A stretch of DNA of 19,547 nt from Planctomycetaceae bacterium (GTDB taxonomy: Bacteria > Planctomycetota > Planctomycetia > Pirellulales > Pirellulaceae): the NCBI GenBank assembly GCA_002702965.1, contig PADE01000018.1:62756-82302 (forward strand), written 5' to 3'. Each line of letters opens with the position of its first letter. Within the stretch, counting starts at the first letter, position 1. Both the position numbers and the translations under genes were made by a program. A model generated the notes under the pieces. It was given only the letters and a program-made list of their open reading frames with translations, searched no databases and was not told where the DNA came from. Positions 15,015 to 19,547 of this stretch are shown piece by piece.

Positions 15015-16925
15015 ATGCGCTCGTTGTGCTTTCGGGTTTCGTTGTTGTTGGTTGCAATCGCCCTGGTGATGACGAGCGCGGTCAGCGCCGTTGCGGATGT
15101 AACACCACAACAGCGACGCTCTTTGCGTGTTCTGAAATCACAGATTACGAAGGCGGGCAATTTCTATAGACAAAAAAAGTTCAAGGAATCTGGATTGCTG
15201 ATTGTCGAAGCACAGCAGCAGATTGCAGAGCTGGCAAGTTCCAAAGACAAGCAGCTTTTGGCGCAGTTGAGCTTTCAATACAAACGATTAGTCAAGGCGC
15301 ATGCGTTACTAGAACTTCAAGGCCTCGACTTGAAGCCTCTTAAGAAGCTCGAGGCCATGGCGGCGCCTGCCGAATCGGCGAAAGAGGGCGTTAGCTTCAA
15401 GGGGGAAGTCGCCAAGATATTGATCAACCGTTGCGGTCGCTGTCACGTCAATAACGCTCGTGGAATGTTCAGCATGGCGACTTACGAGTCGTTGATGAAG
15501 GGACCACCCGCGGGGTTTGTCATCAAGCCAGGGGATATTCCGGGAAGTCGCTTGATTGAAGCCGTCGAAGGCAAGGAAATGCCGCCCAGCGGAGCAGGAA
15601 TTCCCGAGGAAGATCTTGTGGTGTTGAAACGCTGGGTCCAGGGTGGCGCCAAATACGATGGCGAGGATCCCACGATCAAACTGACAACGCTAGCGCCAGA
15701 TGCGGCCTCTGGGAACCGACCGGAAATCAAAGTGGTTCAGGCGACCGGTAAAGAGACAGTTCATTTTGCCAGCGACATTGCCGAGTTACTCGAGAAGCAG
15801 TGTGGTGGGTGTCATGGCAATGGACGCCGTGCAAGTGGCGGATTCAACTTGACGACATTTCGTGGATTACTGCGTGGTGGTGACAGCGGTGAGGCGGTCC
15901 TCCCCGGAAAACCGATTGACAGTTTGCTGATCAAGAAACTGAAGGGAATGGCTGGTGCGCGCATGCCGCTTCGCCGCCCTGCCCTGGCGAACGATGTCAT
16001 TCTAAGAATCGAAACTTGGATAAGAGAGGGTGCTACCTTTGATGGCGAAGATGCGACTCGGCATATTCGCGAAGTTGCGGCCTTGGCCCGAGCAAAGAAT
16101 GCGACGCACGAGGAACTTAGCGAAGATCGGAAATCACTGGCGGAGCAAAATTGGCGGCTGGGCAACCCGGCAGGAGAAATGTCCCGGGTAGAGACCCCGA
16201 ATTTCCTGCTATTGGGCGACATTCCGCAGGGGACACTTGAAGAGGTGGCGCGACAAGCGGACGCGGTGGTGTCACGGGTTGCTGCGATCTTCAAGGCGGA
16301 CACAAAGTCCCCGCTCATCAAGGGCCGCATGACTTTGTTTGTATTCCAGAAGCGATACGATTACAGCGAGTTTGGCAAGATGGTTGAGGAGCGGCAGTTG
16401 CCGAAGTCGTGGCGGGGCCATTGGCGATTCAACGTCATTGATGCCTATGGCGCTTTGATTAGACCGCGTCCCGATGACGAGCAGGAGTCGTTGGAAGTCT
16501 TGATCGCGCAGCAGGTAGCGGGTGCATTTGTGGCCAGCCGAGGTAAGATGCCACGATGGTTTTCCGAAGGCACAGCGCGTTTCGTGGCGTGGCGAATCGG
16601 AGCAAAGGATAAACGTGTTACCGCGTGGGACAACGAACTGATTCAAACGTTGAACGTGATGAAGGAGGCTGATGACTTTCTAAAAGGTAAGCTTCCGGCG
16701 GAACTTGCGGATGTGGCGTCATACAGTTTTGTCAAGTTCTTAATGAAGGACCCGGTTCGTTATCAACGGCTGCTTGAGGGTGTAGCCGGTGGTACAGAGT
16801 TTCAGAAAGCGTTTGCTATTGTGTATCAGGGGACGCCTGCGCAAATGGCCAAATATTGGGCGCCTGACGCGGTGAAACAAGCTTCTCGATCACGTCGTAG
16901 ACAACGCTCCGGTGGTTCCGATTAG
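15015..16925 (+). CDS. Secreted protein with two planctomycete cytochrome C-like motifs and a DUF1570-like inactive peptidase domain
   Basis: A 636-residue exported protein. Residues 1-27 form a signal peptide (VSLLLVAIALVMTSAVSAVA). A helical region (about 29-115) follows. Two PSCyt1-like domains come next: CGRCH at 140-144 with a downstream MPP motif in GKEMPPSG, and CGGCH at 263-267 with GARMPLRRP. Each ends in a GA.(Y/F)DGED segment. The C-terminal part (about 385-615) resembles DUF1570/peptidase-MA-like domains: FLLLGDIPQGTLEEVA, a LFVFQKRYDYSEF strand and PRWFSEGTARFVAWR. However, the place of the HExxH zinc motif reads QQVAG (499-503), so all three key residues are lost. CxxCH would allow covalent haem binding, but many planctomycete PSCyt domains have no proven redox role. 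The tail is basic (SRSRRRQRSGG). ATG 15015 is preceded by GGGGAGA. It stands alone. Function unknown. Confidence 0.85.
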   Translation: MRSLCFRVSLLLVAIALVMTSAVSAVADVTPQQRRSLRVLKSQITKAGNFYRQKKFKESGLLIVEAQQQIAELASSKDKQLLAQLSFQYKRLVKAHALLELQGLDLKPLKKLEAMAAPAESAKEGVSFKGEVAKILINRCGRCHVNNARGMFSMATYESLMKGPPAGFVIKPGDIPGSRLIEAVEGKEMPPSGAGIPEEDLVVLKRWVQGGAKYDGEDPTIKLTTLAPDAASGNRPEIKVVQATGKETVHFASDIAELLEKQCGGCHGNGRRASGGFNLTTFRGLLRGGDSGEAVLPGKPIDSLLIKKLKGMAGARMPLRRPALANDVILRIETWIREGATFDGEDATRHIREVAALARAKNATHEELSEDRKSLAEQNWRLGNPAGEMSRVETPNFLLLGDIPQGTLEEVARQADAVVSRVAAIFKADTKSPLIKGRMTLFVFQKRYDYSEFGKMVEERQLPKSWRGHWRFNVIDAYGALIRPRPDDEQESLEVLIAQQVAGAFVASRGKMPRWFSEGTARFVAWRIGAKDKRVTAWDNELIQTLNVMKEADDFLKGKLPAELADVASYSFVKFLMKDPVRYQRLLEGVAGGTEFQKAFAIVYQGTPAQMAKYWAPDAVKQASRSRRRQRSGGSD

Positions 16926-18044
16926 GCGTAGCCGGTTAGCACGACGCCGGTTCAACGGCACAGTGCCGTGTGAATTTCTGACGACCTGAACAAGTCGTCC
17001 AGCCGAGATCTACTTTCCGGGATCTTGGCTTCGTCAGTGCCGTTGTTGCTTGTGACGGCGCGAGGTTGGAACGCACCCGTTGCAGGTGTGGACGTAGGTC
17101 CCCGACGAATTCTTCGCAAGGCGATACTGCTGCTGGCTGTCGCTTTGAACCATCTCCGTGCCGACCGTTTGACGTGTCGACTTCGTGCGACTTTGGGGTC
17201 CACGTACCCGCGATGCCGCATCGATCGAGATCGCCCATTCGGCGACCCATGCAGAGAAACCCACACTATTGCGCTGGATTCTACCGTGGTGGCATTGGAG
17301 GCGTTCGCCGAAAAAAAATTGCGTGACACGTCGGCGGGGCTGGTGACTGATGAGGGGCTTGCAAATCTGATGGGAGTGGCCAGTCTTTTGGATGCTCTCG
17401 TCCCGGCTCCCAGCAACAGATGCCGGACGCCAAACTGCCTCGCCTGGTGGTTACGGTATTGTGGTTGTCTCGGTTGGGAATCGAGAACATTTATGTCGCC
17501 GCGCTTTCAACTTATCCGCAGGGTACGCTGTTGATGTTCGTGTCGGATCGTAATAGGTACGAGTCGACACTCACGGTTTCCTGCTCGTTTTATTTAGCCT
17601 CGGAAATGGCTCGCTCCCGCGCGTTGGTGTACAGCGACCGGATTGCTGAGACTCAACCAACGCGGAAGCATTGCGTTAGGGTGGTTCAACGAGTCGAGTC
17701 AGTGAGGTTGCTCATCAGCCGTTAACAAACAACCGGTCCGAGTTGGTTAGCGCGGTGACGGTCGTATCTGAAACCGAGAAATGCAATTTGCCGAACTCCC
17801 GCTCGTGTCGCCAGGTAGTTGCAACGCCAGTTTGGGAGGGTTTGAAAGGAGCGGTACTACGCAGTCCGATTCGGTGAAGTGCACCGAGCCGATGGTCGCG
17901 GGTAGACACGCATTGCGGCGGGACACAGAACGGCGTGGTCACTTACGAGTTGTCGGAGTCAAGGTCACGTACCCAAAGACAAGTTGCCTAGCATACGGTA
18001 CATTGCCGTGTGCGGAACATCACCCGATTGCAGGGGAAACCGGT
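16926..18044. other. More than 1 kb without a recognised gene
   Basis: Frames here are open for up to about 170 codons, but none resembles a known protein and their composition (many Arg, Ser and Cys) is that of chance frames. The most protein-like piece is on the plus strand, about 17240-17420 (ALEAFAEKKLRDTSAGLVTD and onward). It continues in spirit in a different frame from 17420 (MPDAKLPRLVVTVLW) and could be the remains of a decayed gene; I cannot name it. An A8 run sits at 17311-17318. The first hundred bases hold three hairpins. The frame of the glycosylasparaginase gene is open upstream to 17781, but I read that part as leader. Confidence 0.4.
16955..17029 (+). terminator. Cluster of three hairpins after the cytochrome/DUF1570 gene
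   Basis: Three inverted repeats follow one another: ACGGCAC/GTGCCGT at 16955-16969, one base apart; GACGAC/GTCGTC at 16980-16999, 8-base loop; and GCCGAGATC/GATCTTGGC at 17002-17029, nine pairs including one G-T, 10-base loop. The last is followed by TTCGTC rather than a T run. They start about 30 bases after the stop codon, so termination or mRNA 3'-end protection is a reasonable reading. The evidence is positional only. Confidence 0.35.
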
Positions 18045-19016
18045 ATGAAGAGGCGCAAGTTCTTGGCGACGGGTTCGGTGTTGGGAGCCTCAAGCATCCT
18101 GGCGAGAGGTGCGACGAGTCAGGGGCTGGCTGCCACAACTCGGGTCACGCAGGGTGTACCCACTGTTATTGCGACCTGGGATTTTGGTGTCAAAGCGAAT
18201 GCGAAAGCGATGGCTGTTCTCAAGTCCGGGTCATCAGCGGTCGAAGCGGTTCAGCAAGGTGTGATGATTGTGGAGTCGGACCCCAAGATCACGAGCGTCG
18301 GCTACGGAGGTCTGCCGAATGCCTCAGGTGTCGTCGAACTCGATGCGTCGATTATGGACGGAAATGATCTTGAGTGTGGGGCGGTTGCTGCGCTCAGTGG
18401 TTTTGAAAATCCAGTAAGCGTCGCTCGCAAGGTCATGGAGGAAACGCCACATGTATTGATCGTCGGCAGTGGTGCTCGGGAGTTTGCGCTGTCAAAGGGA
18501 TTTCAGGAACGGGACCTGCTGACGGACGCTGCCAGAGAGGCGTGGCACAAATGGCGCGAGGGGGAAAGAAAGAAAGACCAAACCGAGGACCATGATACGA
18601 TTGGGATGGTGGCACTCGACTCGCGAGGCCAAATGGCGGCTGCGTGTACGACCAGCGGACTCGCCTGGAAAATCCCAGGACGGGTGGGTGATTCACCATT
18701 AGTTGGGCACGGTCTCTACTGCGATAGTAAGGTTGGTGGAGCGGCCGCGACGGGAATCGGTGAGGAAGTAATCAAGGTCTGTGGTTCCTACCAAGTTGTC
18801 GAGTTTATGCGCCAAGGAGTGCATCCCCAAATGGCGGTACGAAAGGTACTACAACGGGTGCTCGATCGGCAGCCAACGAAGCCAGAGCGCTGGGTTGGTT
18901 TTATTGCGTTGCGCAAGGATGGTGAAGTTGGATTTGCTTCCACCAACACCGGTTTTCAGGTCGCCGTGGCGAATCGCGATGGAAACCGCGCGATCGTCGC
19001 CGAGAGTCTACGGTAA
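18045..19016 (+). CDS. N4-(beta-N-acetylglucosaminyl)-L-asparaginase (glycosylasparaginase), Ntn hydrolase
   Basis: An Ntn hydrolase that splits the bond between asparagine and N-acetylglucosamine, or a close relative acting on asparagine or isoaspartyl peptides. The N-terminus MKRRKFLATG carries a twin-arginine motif followed by a hydrophobic stretch (SVLGASSILA), so the protein is probably exported folded. The alpha part includes VGYGGLPNASGVVELDASIMDG (split here: VGYGGLPNAS 85-94, DASIMDGND 100-108). Self-cleavage is expected before Thr185 in EDHDTIGMV, which becomes the nucleophile. TTSGLAWKIPGRVGDSPL (202-219) and GAAATGIGEE (232-241) complete the active site. At 323 residues it has a normal length. 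ATG 18045 has AGGGGA upstream at about eight bases; the frame extends to 17781 but lacks protein character there. The next gene is on the same strand 100 bases later. Confidence 0.93.
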   Translation: MKRRKFLATGSVLGASSILARGATSQGLAATTRVTQGVPTVIATWDFGVKANAKAMAVLKSGSSAVEAVQQGVMIVESDPKITSVGYGGLPNASGVVELDASIMDGNDLECGAVAALSGFENPVSVARKVMEETPHVLIVGSGAREFALSKGFQERDLLTDAAREAWHKWREGERKKDQTEDHDTIGMVALDSRGQMAAACTTSGLAWKIPGRVGDSPLVGHGLYCDSKVGGAAATGIGEEVIKVCGSYQVVEFMRQGVHPQMAVRKVLQRVLDRQPTKPERWVGFIALRKDGEVGFASTNTGFQVAVANRDGNRAIVAESLR

Positions 19017-19116
19017 TCTAGGTCACTGGCAGGGGAGGATCGTATGTCGCGCCCCGTGCCTTACATGCCGGGTGCAGCAGTTGGGTGTTGGAGTGATTTG
19101 TTTTCCGGGAGATTAC

Positions 19117-19547
19117 ATGATGAAGTGGTGTGTGTTACTGATCGGGCTAGCGGGAATGGTGGGATTCTGTGCCAACTCGGGCGCGGATGGACAGGCGGTG
19201 GAACAGGGCCCTGCATTGCCCGGCGCGAGACTGCCGATCGATGCGTCCCGTTATCGATCGCTTCAGGCTGCGATTGATGCGCTACCTACCGAGGGAGGCG
19301 TCGTTCGTATTCCCCCGGGGATTTTCCAGATCTCGCAACCGCTCGTCATCAATAGTGACGATGTTGAGCTGACGGGTGCGGGTTCGGCAACTCACATTCA
19401 GAACAGCAATAGCAACGGGCTGCCGGCGCTCCGCATCTTTCGCGAAGGCGCCTCCGAAGACACCAAGCTGCGGCCGTGGCGAGTGCACGTTTCCAATTTA
19501 CGCATCACCGGGAATCCCCAGAGTGGAGCGGGGATTGTTGCAGAACA
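19117..19547 (+). CDS. Secreted right-handed beta-helix (pectate lyase-like) protein, N-terminal part
   Basis: The window ends inside this gene; 143 codons are visible. ATG 19117 and ATG 19120 are adjacent, with GGGAG just upstream. A signal peptide (MKWCVLLIGLAGMVGFCANS) is followed by a short linker. Then comes the typical start of a beta-helix protein: YRSLQAAIDALP, GGVVRIPPGIFQIS, PLVINSDDVELTGAG and VHVSNLRITG. The pattern SLQAAIDAL, then GG.V.IPPG.., then G.G is shared by pectate lyase 3-like and parallel beta-helix repeat proteins, which bind or cleave polysaccharides outside the cell. The catalytic part, if any, lies beyond the window. It may be cotranscribed with the glycosylasparaginase gene. 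Confidence 0.88.
   Translation, partial: MMKWCVLLIGLAGMVGFCANSGADGQAVEQGPALPGARLPIDASRYRSLQAAIDALPTEGGVVRIPPGIFQISQPLVINSDDVELTGAGSATHIQNSNSNGLPALRIFREGASEDTKLRPWRVHVSNLRITGNPQSGAGIVAE

Noticed and set aside
14606..15169. A 187-codon plus-strand frame running into the cytochrome/DUF1570 gene
   Set aside because: It overlaps the well-supported signal peptide region of that gene in another frame and has no family resemblance.
16952..17416. A 154-codon minus-strand frame downstream of the cytochrome/DUF1570 gene
   Set aside because: Composition dominated by Ser, Arg and Thr with no motif or start signal; typical of a chance frame in high-GC DNA.
17025..17534. A 169-codon plus-strand frame in the large gap
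   Set aside because: No ribosome binding site, Cys- and Arg-rich ends and no recognisable domain. Only its middle looks protein-like, so I list it as a possible relic rather than a gene.
17781..18044. Upstream extension of the glycosylasparaginase frame from 17781 (88 extra residues)
   Set aside because: The extension has no protein character, would bury the twin-arginine leader MKRRKFL inside the protein, and ATG 18045 has a good ribosome binding site.

Overview
The window looks like chromosomal DNA of a planctomycete, probably near Pirellulales. This is inferred from family content: a secreted protein with two planctomycete-type CxxCH cytochrome motifs and a DUF1570-like tail, a PEGA-domain lipoprotein, a YjgP/YjgQ permease, an ECF sigma relic, and generous intergenic gaps. 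There are no rRNA or tRNA genes, insertion sequences, phage genes or CRISPR arrays that I can see. Most of it reads as ordinary core and envelope genes.

Layout. 1-2340 (+): the end of an MlaE-type permease, its ATPase (MlaF) and an MCE substrate-binding protein (MlaD), together a lipid transporter of the cell envelope. 2386-2982 (-): a PEGA-domain lipoprotein, convergent with it. 3317-4594 (+): a PP2C phosphatase with two membrane helices and a helical tail. 4705-5688 (-): a SAM methyltransferase with an N-terminal zinc ribbon. 5737-5940 (-): a possible 67-residue protein. 6252-7424 (+): an LptF/LptG-family permease. 7443-8240 (-): undecaprenyl-diphosphatase UppP. 8518-8874 (-): a small membrane protein with an acidic tail. 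9055-9693 (+): a decayed ECF sigma factor gene with frame breaks and an in-frame stop, closed off from ispD by a two-way terminator hairpin.

9767-13234 (-): ispD, then a tight three-gene unit (transcribed from 13234 downward) of an M28/glutaminyl-cyclase-like peptidase, a three-helix membrane protein and a tartrate/D-malate dehydrogenase-like enzyme. 13669-14535 (+): an orphan DNA methyltransferase with its own promoter-like sequence. 15015-16925 (+): the secreted double-cytochrome/pseudo-peptidase protein. 16926-18044: more than 1 kb with no recognised gene but with three hairpins. 18045-19016 (+): a twin-arginine-exported glycosylasparaginase. 19117-end (+): the start of a secreted beta-helix protein.

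Taken together, the genes serve envelope lipid transport and carrier recycling (MlaEFD, LptF/G-type permease, UppP), isoprenoid precursor synthesis (IspD), extracytoplasmic degradation or modification of proteins and glycans (M28, glycosylasparaginase, beta-helix protein), and signalling (PP2C). I saw no clearly new defence or mobile system. The most unusual points are the cytochrome/DUF1570 protein whose zinc-protease motif is lost, an EF-hand-like loop inserted in the MCE domain, and the sigma factor pseudogene.
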